Positions 28,957 through 36,710 of a DNA stretch of 64,000 nucleotides are shown piece by piece. The translations under genes and the position numbers were made by a program. The stretch lies in contig NZ_CP007202.1 in assembly GCF_000941055.1 (NCBI RefSeq), forward strand, positions 2,290,001-2,354,000. Direction: 5' to 3'. Each line of letters starts with the position of its first letter. Position 1 is the first letter of the stretch. The stretch comes from Siansivirga zeaxanthinifaciens CC-SAMT-1. GTDB taxonomy: Bacteria; Bacteroidota; Bacteroidia; Flavobacteriales; Flavobacteriaceae. Below the pieces are notes generated by a model. That model was not told where the DNA came from. It did not search any database and saw only the letters and a list, made by a program, of their open reading frames with translations.

Positions 28957-29799
28957 TTAAATTTTATGTCCGCAATTATAACAGAAATCGGCGTCGTCTC
29001 GGTGGTTTTCTTTGGAACAGTTTGGGCAGGACTGTGTGTTTAAATTGACATCTTCTTTTTTAGGCGTTTTTTCATTTTTAAATTGATTGGTGTATTCGGC
29101 AGAAACGATTCCGGTTGGGACTGCAATGATTCCGTAACCTAAAATCATAACTAATGAGGCTATAAACTGCCCCAAAGGTGTTTGTGGTGCAATATCGCCA
29201 AACCCAACTGTAGTAAGGGTTACAATGCACCAATAAACGCTTACAGGTATGTTGGTAAAACCGTTTTCTTCGCCTTCTACCAAGTACATAATGGTTCCTA
29301 AAATAATGCATACGATGATTACAGCAAGTAGAAAAACCGATATTTTAGCCCGGCTTGCTTTGAGGGCTTTTACTAAATTTTGAGAGGCTCCCAAAAAATG
29401 TACGAGTTTTAAAATTCTGAAAACACGCAATAAGCGCAGGGCTCTTAATGCAGCCAGAGCATGTATGCCGCCTAAGAAAAGGGATATATATTTTGGTGCT
29501 GTCGATAGAAAATCGATAATGCCATAAAAACTAAAAATGTATTTTAATGGTTTTTTTACAGCGATAATACGTGCAATATATTCTATGCTAAAGAGGATGG
29601 TAATTAGCCACTCTAAAACATTAAGTAACTCGAAATATTTTACATTGATACTTTTAACACTTTCTAGCATAACAAAGGCAATGCTAGCAAGAATAATTAT
29701 AAGCAGCACTACATCAAATAATTTGCCAGCGGGTGTGTCGGCTTCATAAATTATTTCGTGTAGTTTTCTTCTCCAGCTATTTAATGGTTTGTTATTCAT
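28957..29799 (-). CDS. Voltage-gated-type potassium channel with C-terminal zinc ribbon
   Basis: The 280-aa protein has six membrane helices. S4 is basic: ALAALRALRLLRVFRILKLV (residues about 113-132). The pore loop carries the potassium selectivity motif TLTTVGFGD near residue 192. After the last helix a short cytoplasmic tail ends in a zinc-ribbon-like C-x2-C-x11-C-x2-C (CPNCS to CYNCGH, last 23 residues). It should conduct potassium across the inner membrane, with voltage sensing by the Arg-rich S4. The zinc ribbon could serve in assembly or gating, which is inference. It lies 25 bases downstream of the DUF3857 gene, in the same direction. Confidence 0.92.
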   Translation of the reverse strand: MNNKPLNSWRRKLHEIIYEADTPAGKLFDVVLLIIILASIAFVMLESVKSINVKYFELLNVLEWLITILFSIEYIARIIAVKKPLKYIFSFYGIIDFLSTAPKYISLFLGGIHALAALRALRLLRVFRILKLVHFLGASQNLVKALKASRAKISVFLLAVIIVCIILGTIMYLVEGEENGFTNIPVSVYWCIVTLTTVGFGDIAPQTPLGQFIASLVMILGYGIIAVPTGIVSAEYTNQFKNEKTPKKEDVNLNTQSCPNCSKENHRDDADFCYNCGHKI

Positions 29800-29824
29800 T
29801 ACTTCAAAAGTAAGAAAAGATTAG

Positions 29825-31783
29825 TTATATTTTCTTAAATAGAATTATGGAGTTTTTTTGGGTGTCAACCACTTTTGCCATAAATTCTTTTAAATACGGA
29901 TAATACTCAGGAGGATAAATAGATTCTTTAAATTCTACCTTCATCATTAACATGACAGAATTATTAAGTAAGCTACAGGATAATCTTAGTGATCCTGTGT
30001 TATTTGGTAAAGATATCATGATCTCTTTTGGTTTTTCAATAACCTCGTATTTATTATTTAAATTAATTTGTACCATATAAAAATAATTATCTGGATAGCC
30101 AAAGTCTATGGGGTAGGTGCGTTCTTGAAGTTTAAATGGATTTTCTGAGAAAAATATTTTAAAAAAAGGATTTAAATAAATGGATTCGGCATTGGTATTT
30201 AGGTCGTAATCTATGGTGTAAGTTTCTTGAAAATCCGGATTTTCAAGGATATTATTTTCAACCTCATAATCGTTAATCTCGATATATGGTGATTTATTTT
30301 CTAGGTCTTCTAGGTAAGCTTCTTTGTTTGAAAAATATCTTTTTTTAGTATCAATGGCATGATACCCCGTATATTTTGTGTTAACCGTTCCTGTTAAATT
30401 TTGATCGTCTTCGAAGTTTAAATCGGCTTTATAGAAATACGTTGAGGCTTTACCAGGTTTAATATCTATCCAATCACTACCATTTTTAAGATCTAAGGTT
30501 CTACCGAATTGGTTTAAACATCTAAAAGGAAGATCTCCAAAACTTATAAATTTATCTGTGCCATCTAAAAAATAGGAAGTACCATTAATAGTTGCTTGAA
30601 CTATTAAGTAATTAAACTCTGAAATTACTGGAAAAATGGTTGTTATTAAGCCGTTTTCTCGAGTTGATAACAATATTGGTTTAACATCGATACCAGCGGT
30701 ATCAAGTAAATTATGAAGTAAGATATTTATGGATGACACATTTCCTGATTTTTCTTTTAATAAATCTTTAATGGATACATCTTTAAAAATTTGGAATTCT
30801 TCATTCCAAGTAAAATTGTTTTGAACAAATTGGTATATAGCTGTAGCTTTTTTAAGAGGATCAGATTCATTGATAATGTGTGCAGGTAAAATTTCATCAA
30901 AATCTACCGATTTTGAAAGCTGCTTACCTATGTTTTTGTCAATTTTTAGTTCTTTGTCTACGGTTTCCCAGGTTTTTGCATAATTACTAATTTGCCCCTG
31001 AAAATCTTGAAAGGTTTTAAGTTCGTATTCTATACGAGCTAAATAGTTGCTTTTAGTAGTCATGTAATTTTCCTTTATAAAAGCGGGTATATCTTTCATG
31101 ACATACATAGAGTTTGAACAATCTGCGTAACTACCGTCGCTAACTTCTAGGCATCGTTTTTCTATAACAGATTCGTTTTTAAATAATTTTTTACCACCAA
31201 TTAATTTTACGTGATAATCCCAATTTGCTGGAATACTTGCATTGTATTCGCTGTACAGTTTTGGTATTTCCGATTGAAAATTCCAACTTTTGTAATTAAA
31301 CATAAAGGGCGAGATAAGTTTGTAACTATAAGTAATTACAGAGCCTTCCTTAATATTTGGTAAAGTAAATTTAATGAGCGTATGGTTTTCGTCGTATGCT
31401 TCGGTAAAAATATCTTTTTTCTCTAACTGTGTTTTAGTTATTTTGCCATTAACATAGTTATAAGTTGTTGCTAAAATACTTTCTACTTCTTCATATCTGG
31501 TTTTAGTTATGTAAAGTGGAATTACAATGTTTGCATTATCGAAACCTTCGCGTTTAAGTAGCTTTATTTTTCGTTTTATTACGGTTATTAAATGATATTC
31601 ATTTCTATCTACATGGCTTTTTCCTTGTTCATAAATTACCAAAGCATTTGCTGTAGAGTCCTTTAAAAAAGTGGTAGATTTAATATCGTCTAAGGTAACT
31701 ATATAGTTTTCGGAGTTGTATTTTTCTTGAGAAAAGCATACTATTCTTAAAAAAAGTAAAAAAAGTGTAAAAAAAGTTTTCAT
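29825..31783 (-). CDS. Exported DUF3857 / transglutaminase-like protein
   Basis: The 652-aa protein has a signal peptide (residues 1-18, ending CFSQ), an N-terminal DUF3857 domain to about residue 240 and a transglutaminase-like middle region. The latter includes KATAIYQFVQNNFTW and the segment LKEKSGNVSSINILLHNLL, where the usual catalytic Cys is replaced (SGNVSS instead of a GxCxD-type motif). That suggests a non-catalytic fold. A beta-rich C-terminal domain (from about residue 500) completes it. Such proteins are abundant in Bacteroidota and often sit near polysaccharide or peptide-use genes, but no activity is known. The gene lies 59 bases after the exonuclease fusion gene on the same strand. 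Confidence 0.85.
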   Translation of the reverse strand: MKTFFTLFLLFLRIVCFSQEKYNSENYIVTLDDIKSTTFLKDSTANALVIYEQGKSHVDRNEYHLITVIKRKIKLLKREGFDNANIVIPLYITKTRYEEVESILATTYNYVNGKITKTQLEKKDIFTEAYDENHTLIKFTLPNIKEGSVITYSYKLISPFMFNYKSWNFQSEIPKLYSEYNASIPANWDYHVKLIGGKKLFKNESVIEKRCLEVSDGSYADCSNSMYVMKDIPAFIKENYMTTKSNYLARIEYELKTFQDFQGQISNYAKTWETVDKELKIDKNIGKQLSKSVDFDEILPAHIINESDPLKKATAIYQFVQNNFTWNEEFQIFKDVSIKDLLKEKSGNVSSINILLHNLLDTAGIDVKPILLSTRENGLITTIFPVISEFNYLIVQATINGTSYFLDGTDKFISFGDLPFRCLNQFGRTLDLKNGSDWIDIKPGKASTYFYKADLNFEDDQNLTGTVNTKYTGYHAIDTKKRYFSNKEAYLEDLENKSPYIEINDYEVENNILENPDFQETYTIDYDLNTNAESIYLNPFFKIFFSENPFKLQERTYPIDFGYPDNYFYMVQINLNNKYEVIEKPKEIMISLPNNTGSLRLSCSLLNNSVMLMMKVEFKESIYPPEYYPYLKEFMAKVVDTQKNSIILFKKI

Positions 31784-31842
31784 TTAGTTTAATTGGTTAA
31801 TTACAAAGAACAATGTAATAAATTTCCCTAAAAAAAATTATT

Positions 31843-33204
31843 TTAAAATAAAATAACTTTTAATCTTTTATTTCTACGCAGGTAACTTTGAATAATATGT
31901 TGGGTGTCTCTATTATTTTGCATGGGAGTAATAATAGACTCTAGGACTTCAATATTATTTATTTGATAATTTAAATTGAAAAAACCGATGCCTCTAAACA
32001 CGCCGTTTTCCACTAAAATTGCACTGTGTTCATCAATATCACGACCACGATCTATAATAACCATATTCTTGTTAGAATAACTGTTTTTTGTAATTAAAGC
32101 TTCAACACGCTTGTTGTATGATTCGGCGGGTTCTTTTTGAATACAAGCGCCTTCACAAGCTTTTATATCGTAATTAAAACAGCTGGTTTTTGTTTTGTAT
32201 AATCCAGTTAATTTCTGGCAGAGACTATATTCTTCAACAGCTTTAGTAATAAAACTTTTACCGCTTTCACGATTACTAAAAGTGGTTATGGGTTTTTTAC
32301 GACCATCGGACACATCAATTTTTAAATTAATATATCCGTTTTCATCTTTAAAACTATAAAGGGCATGGGTAAAAGTAGTTCGGCGTAAGGCACGGTTAAG
32401 TATAGGTTTTACGCGTTTAATTTCTTCACTTTCTTTTAATAGTGCTACCAATTCACTTCCTGTTGCTTCGTAAGTTACAGCGTGAACGGCTGCCTGAATT
32501 TTTTTAGACTTTCGGTTAGAATTTGTAAAATGCTGATTGATGCGTTTTTTAATATTATTACTTTTTCCAATATAAATGATATCGCCTTCGGCGTTATGTA
32601 TATAATAAACCCCTGTTACCGATGGTAAATCGCTTAAAATATTTAGATGTTTAGGTTCTAACTGATGCTTTGGCGTTAGTTTTATAGACTTTTGAATAAT
32701 GCTTTTCTGCGTATCCTTGTCTAAAAGCATTTTAAAAAGTTTTACAGTTGCGATAGCATCACCAGAAGCACGATGCCTGTCGGTTACAGGAATGCCCAAA
32801 GAACGCACTAACTTACCCAGACTGTACGATGGTTGATCGGGAATTAAATCTTTAGCAAGCTCTACAGTACAAAGCGTTGGTCTTATATATTCAAAGCCTA
32901 ATCGTCTAAATTCTGTGCATAAAATGCGGTAATCAAATTGTGCGTTATGGGCAACCACAATACAATCATCTGTAATTTCTACAATGCGTTTTGCAACTTC
33001 ATAAAATTTAGGTGCATTGCGAAGCATATTATTATTTATGCCAGTAAGATTCACTACAAAGGGTTGTATATCGCGCTCTGGATTTACCAAACTTATAAAT
33101 TGATCGACAACCTTGTGTCCGTCAAATTTATAGATAGCTATTTCAGTAATGCCCTCTTCATTATACTTACCACCAGTGGTTTCTATGTCAAGTATTGCGT
33201 AAAT
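31843..33204 (-). CDS. DEDD exonuclease / GIY-YIG nuclease fusion, probable ATT start
   Basis: The 453-aa protein joins a DnaQ-like 3'-5' exonuclease (residues about 1-165: YAILDIETTGG, then VVAHNAQFDYRIL and DRHRASGDA) to a UvrC/Cho-like GIY-YIG nuclease (GVYYIHNAEGDIIYIGKS, residues about 210-290) and a C-terminal domain with Cys-x6-Cys-x3-Cys (CFNYDIKACEGAC). It probably acts in DNA repair or proofreading. The only in-frame start candidate upstream of the catalytic DIETTG is ATT 33202-33204, two codons after a TAA stop. The TTG at 33090 would delete the first acidic motif. It is 48 bases after the YggS gene in the same operon. Confidence 0.88.
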   Translation of the reverse strand: MYAILDIETTGGKYNEEGITEIAIYKFDGHKVVDQFISLVNPERDIQPFVVNLTGINNNMLRNAPKFYEVAKRIVEITDDCIVVAHNAQFDYRILCTEFRRLGFEYIRPTLCTVELAKDLIPDQPSYSLGKLVRSLGIPVTDRHRASGDAIATVKLFKMLLDKDTQKSIIQKSIKLTPKHQLEPKHLNILSDLPSVTGVYYIHNAEGDIIYIGKSNNIKKRINQHFTNSNRKSKKIQAAVHAVTYEATGSELVALLKESEEIKRVKPILNRALRRTTFTHALYSFKDENGYINLKIDVSDGRKKPITTFSNRESGKSFITKAVEEYSLCQKLTGLYKTKTSCFNYDIKACEGACIQKEPAESYNKRVEALITKNSYSNKNMVIIDRGRDIDEHSAILVENGVFRGIGFFNLNYQINNIEVLESIITPMQNNRDTQHIIQSYLRRNKRLKVILF

Positions 33205-33252
33205 AAGTTAAAAATTAAATGTTTTAATCTGGATTGAAATAAAGGCTGCTTA

Positions 33253-33921
33253 CTATAAATAATTCCTTTCACCAAAGATACTACTTCCAACTCTAATCAT
33301 AGTACTTCCGCAAGAAATTGCTAATTGATAATCACCACTCATGCCCATACTTATAATTTCGGGTTGAAAATTAAACGATTTTAGTGCTTTTAAAGTATTA
33401 AAAGTCTCTTTTAATAACGAGAATTCGTTTTCTATTTGAATTTGATTATCGGTAAAGGTAGCCATACCCATAACACCAACAATTTTTACGTTTTTTAATT
33501 CTGAAAAGGCTTCCGATTGTAATATTTCTGAAGCTTTTTCTGGCGATAAACCAAATTTAGAGTCTTCCTCGGCAATTTTAATTTGAAGCAAACAATTAAT
33601 AATACGATTGTTTTTTTTGGCTTGTTTATTTATTTCCTCAAGCAAACTAAATTTGTCAACGCCATGAATTAAACTTACAAAAGGCGCCATGTATTTTACT
33701 TTGTTACTTTGCACATGGCCAATCATGTGCCATGCTATGTCTTTTGGTAAGGCTTCAAATTTCTCAACCATTTCCTGTATTTTATTTTCACCAAAAATGC
33801 GTTGTCCGGCATTGTATGCTTCTAGTAAATCGCTTACTGGTTTGGTTTTTGAAACCGCAACTAGCGTAACATGTTCTGGAATGGAAGATTTTATTTTATT
33901 TAAATTTTCTTGAATACTCAT
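33253..33921 (-). CDS. YggS/PROSC-family PLP-binding protein
   Basis: The 222-aa protein is a single-domain PLP homeostasis protein of the YggS family. The PLP lysine is in TLVAVSKTKP (Lys26), with FGENKIQEMVEKFEALP and WHMIGHVQSNKVKY as family markers, and GMSGDYQLAISCGSTMIRVGS near the C terminus binding the phosphate. It maintains PLP balance and affects amino-acid metabolism, and is not a catalytic enzyme. It lies 17 bases after the 3-hydroxyacyl-CoA dehydrogenase gene and 48 before the exonuclease fusion, consistent with an operon. Length and start (ATG 33921) match the family. Confidence 0.93.
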   Translation of the reverse strand: MSIQENLNKIKSSIPEHVTLVAVSKTKPVSDLLEAYNAGQRIFGENKIQEMVEKFEALPKDIAWHMIGHVQSNKVKYMAPFVSLIHGVDKFSLLEEINKQAKKNNRIINCLLQIKIAEEDSKFGLSPEKASEILQSEAFSELKNVKIVGVMGMATFTDNQIQIENEFSLLKETFNTLKALKSFNFQPEIISMGMSGDYQLAISCGSTMIRVGSSIFGERNYL

Positions 33922-33938
33922 GAAATGTTTTATTCTAA

Positions 33939-34832
33939 TTAAATTTTCGAAAATTGTTTGGCAACAATGTCTGCTTTTTTGTTGGTGGCATAATCGTAAA
34001 AACCTTCACCCGATTTTACACCTAATTTCCCAGCACGAACCATATTTACTAACAATGGGCAAGGGGCGTATTTCGGATTTTTAAATCCGTCGTACATAAC
34101 GTTTAAAATAGATAAACAAACGTCTAATCCAATAAAATCAGCTAATTGTAATGGTCCCATTGGATGCGCCATACCTAACTTCATGACAGTGTCAATTTCT
34201 GTAACGCCTGCCACACCGTTAAAAAGAGTTTCAATCGACTCGTTTATCATGGGCATTAAAATGCGGTTTGCAACAAAACCAGGATAATCGTTTACTTCTA
34301 CAGGAACTTTGTCTAATTTTTTAGAGAGTTCCATAATGGCGTTTGTTACCTCGTTACTTGTATTATAACCTCTTATAATTTCAACCAGTTTCATTAAAGG
34401 CACCGGATTCATAAAGTGCATCCCAATAACCTTATCGGGTCGGGTGGTAGTAGCCGCAATTTGAGTAATGGAAATGGATGACGTATTGGTAGCTAAAATG
34501 GTATGAGAATTACAAATTTCATCTAATTGCTTAAAGATTTTAAGTTTAATATCGACGTTTTCTGTGGCAGCTTCAATCACCAAATCGACTGCTTCAATAC
34601 CTTGTTCTAGAGCGGTAAATGTTTTTATATTTTGAAGGGTTTCTAACTTTTTATGCTCGGTTATAACCTCTTTAAGAACCATTCTGTCTAAATTCTTAGC
34701 GATGGTTTCTAAACCTTTATGAAGCGCTGTTTCATTAATATCGATTAAATTAACAGAAAAACTATTTTGAGCAAAAGTATGCGCAATGCCATTTCCCATA
34801 GTACCAGCACCAATTACAGCAATATTTTTCAT
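33939..34832 (-). CDS. 3-hydroxyacyl-CoA (3-hydroxybutyryl-CoA) dehydrogenase
   Basis: The 297-aa protein has the N-terminal NAD-binding Rossmann domain (NIAVIGAGTMGNGIAHTFAQ). The catalytic His is in IGMHFMNPVPLMKLVEII, followed by a C-terminal dimerisation domain (PGFVANRILMPMINE, LQLADFIGLDVCL). It oxidises L-3-hydroxyacyl-CoA to the 3-ketoacyl-CoA with NAD(P). The short length without a crotonase domain fits the stand-alone Hbd/PaaH type rather than FadB. It is 17 bases before the YggS gene and 88 bases after the Gfo/Idh/MocA gene on the same strand. Confidence 0.93.
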   Translation of the reverse strand: MKNIAVIGAGTMGNGIAHTFAQNSFSVNLIDINETALHKGLETIAKNLDRMVLKEVITEHKKLETLQNIKTFTALEQGIEAVDLVIEAATENVDIKLKIFKQLDEICNSHTILATNTSSISITQIAATTTRPDKVIGMHFMNPVPLMKLVEIIRGYNTSNEVTNAIMELSKKLDKVPVEVNDYPGFVANRILMPMINESIETLFNGVAGVTEIDTVMKLGMAHPMGPLQLADFIGLDVCLSILNVMYDGFKNPKYAPCPLLVNMVRAGKLGVKSGEGFYDYATNKKADIVAKQFSKI

Positions 34833-34920
34833 TAAATAAGTTTTTTTATCTTTTATTCAAATAGGGCATATTTATTATGTCACCACGAATACAGGAATGT
34901 TGTTTTTTAATAATTCGTGT

Positions 34921-35886
34921 TTATTTTTCAAAACAGTTTATTATTTGAGTTGCAACACGTAAGGCTTCGGTACCATCGTTTAAAGAAACAATAGGGGTTG
35001 TGTTAGTGTTTATGGCGTGAGCAAACGCTTCTAATTCATCTAAAATAGAATTGTTGTTTTCAATATGCGGATTATCGAAATAGATTTGTTTTTTTACACC
35101 CTCGGCATTTTGTAAAACCATATCGAAATCTCCAGGATTTTCAGGAGCATCCTTCATTTTAACAACTTCACATTTCTTTTCTAAAAAGTCTACCGATATG
35201 TAGGCATCTTTTTGAAAGAATCTCGCTTTACGCATTTTTTTAAGTGAAATTCGGCTGGCCGTTAGGTTAGCTACACAGCCATTTTCAAATTCTATACGCG
35301 CATTAGCAATATCTGGAGAGTTACTAATTACCGAAACACCACTGGCGCTAATATGTTTTACTTTCGATTTTACGACACTTAAAATAATATCGATGTCGTG
35401 AATCATTAAATCTAAAACCACAGGAACATCGGTACCACGCGGATTGAATTCAGCCAATCGATGGGCTTCAATAAACATTGGCGATTTAATTTCCTTGGTA
35501 ATAGCTAAAAAAGCCGGGTTAAAACGTTCTACGTGTCCAACTTGCCCCCGCAAATTATTTTCGGCTAAAAGTTCACGAATATGCTCGGCTTCTTCAACAG
35601 TATTGGTTATTGGTTTTTCAATAAAAATATGTTTCCCTTTTGAAATTGCTTTTATAGCACAATCGTAATGCGAAAGGGTAGGCGTTACAATATCAACCAT
35701 ATCTACCGCATCGATAAGGGCATCAATAGAATTGAAGAATTTATATCCAAATTCGGCTTCTACTTTTTTACCGTTTTCTTCATCGGCATCATAGAATCCT
35801 ACTAAATTATATTTATCTGATTGTTTAAGAAGTCTTAAATGAATTTTTCCAAGGTGGCCAGCACCAAGTACACCAGCGTTTAGCAT
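34921..35886 (-). CDS. Gfo/Idh/MocA family NAD(P)-dependent oxidoreductase
   Basis: The 321-aa protein has the Rossmann nucleotide-binding GVLGAGHLGKIHLRLL at its N terminus. The EKP motif typical of Gfo/Idh/MocA dehydrogenases is in GKHIFIEKPITNTVEEAE (residue about 93). The substrate-domain signature includes VLDLMIHDIDIILSVV near residue 158 and the C-terminal sheet dimer region. The substrate, probably a sugar or polyol derivative, cannot be told from sequence. It is the first gene of the minus-strand group running to the exonuclease fusion and is divergent from pcm. Confidence 0.9.
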   Translation of the reverse strand: MLNAGVLGAGHLGKIHLRLLKQSDKYNLVGFYDADEENGKKVEAEFGYKFFNSIDALIDAVDMVDIVTPTLSHYDCAIKAISKGKHIFIEKPITNTVEEAEHIRELLAENNLRGQVGHVERFNPAFLAITKEIKSPMFIEAHRLAEFNPRGTDVPVVLDLMIHDIDIILSVVKSKVKHISASGVSVISNSPDIANARIEFENGCVANLTASRISLKKMRKARFFQKDAYISVDFLEKKCEVVKMKDAPENPGDFDMVLQNAEGVKKQIYFDNPHIENNNSILDELEAFAHAINTNTTPIVSLNDGTEALRVATQIINCFEK

Positions 35887-36024
35887 AATTGTTTTACGTT
35901 TTTAACAAAAATAAGATATTTAAGACTATTTTTTTAGATTTTAGTAATGAAAAATAAAAAAGGAAGAAATGCTTTTAGCTTTAAAATCTTTGAGTAATTT
36001 TAACTTTTTAAAACTTCATTAAAA

Positions 36025-36669
36025 TTGAAAGATACTTTACGACATGTGGGTTTGCGTAACCAATTGGTTAATGTTTTAAAAGACAAAGGAATAACAGATA
36101 AGGCGGTTTTAGATGCAATAGGAAAAATACCAAGACATGCTTTTATGGATTCTAGTTTTTTAGATCATGCATACCAAGATAAAGCCTTTCCAATTGCCGC
36201 GGGGCAAACCATATCTCAACCTTATACCGTAGCCTTTCAAACCGAGTTATTACAAGTAAAAAAAGACGATAAAATTTTAGAAATTGGTACTGGAAGTGGC
36301 TACCAGACAGCTGTTTTATGCGAGTTGGGAGCTAAGGTATATACTATTGAACGGCAACGAAAGTTATTTAAGTTAACGAGTCATTTTTTACGAGACAAAA
36401 TGGGATATCGACCTAAAAAAATAATTTTTGGAGATGGCTATAAAGGTCTGCCAGAAGAAGCGCCATTTGATAGTATTATTGTAACAGCTGGAGCACCTTT
36501 TGTTCCAAAACCTTTATTGAGTCAGTTAAAAATAGGAGGTCGATTGGTAATTCCTGTTGGAGAAGATGTGCAAATAATGACACTCTTTGTTAGAAGCGGG
36601 CCATTAGAATTTGAACAACATGAATATGGCGAATTTCGATTTGTACCTTTGTTAGAAGATAAAACTTAA
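36025..36669 (+). CDS. pcm: Protein-L-isoaspartate O-methyltransferase
   Basis: The 214-aa enzyme methylates abnormal isoaspartyl residues using S-adenosylmethionine, helping repair aged proteins. The SAM-binding motif I is KILEIGTGSGYQTAVLCELG (residues about 79-98). Other markers are AFMDSSFLDHAYQDKAFPI, the Ser-rich GQTISQPYTVAFQTELL and a post-motif DSIIVTAGAPFVPKPLL. It starts with TTG at 36025; no ATG is available before the conserved region. It is a single gene, divergent from the Gfo/Idh/MocA gene and followed directly by a strong bidirectional terminator. Confidence 0.95.
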   Translation: MKDTLRHVGLRNQLVNVLKDKGITDKAVLDAIGKIPRHAFMDSSFLDHAYQDKAFPIAAGQTISQPYTVAFQTELLQVKKDDKILEIGTGSGYQTAVLCELGAKVYTIERQRKLFKLTSHFLRDKMGYRPKKIIFGDGYKGLPEEAPFDSIIVTAGAPFVPKPLLSQLKIGGRLVIPVGEDVQIMTLFVRSGPLEFEQHEYGEFRFVPLLEDKT

Positions 36670-36672
36670 AAT

Positions 36673-36700
36673 AAAAAAGCACCCATTTGGGTGCTTTTTT
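36673..36700. terminator. Bidirectional intrinsic terminator after pcm
   Basis: AAAAAAGCACCC (36673-36684) pairs with GGGTGCTTTTTT (36689-36700) around a four-base ATTT loop. Symmetric A and T runs serve the convergent pcm and CocE genes. Confidence 0.9.
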
Positions 36701-36710
36701 ATTATGATAT

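Noticed and set aside
31843..33090. Exonuclease gene starting at TTG 33090
   Set aside because: This would remove the catalytic DIETTG motif that is encoded in frame just upstream.
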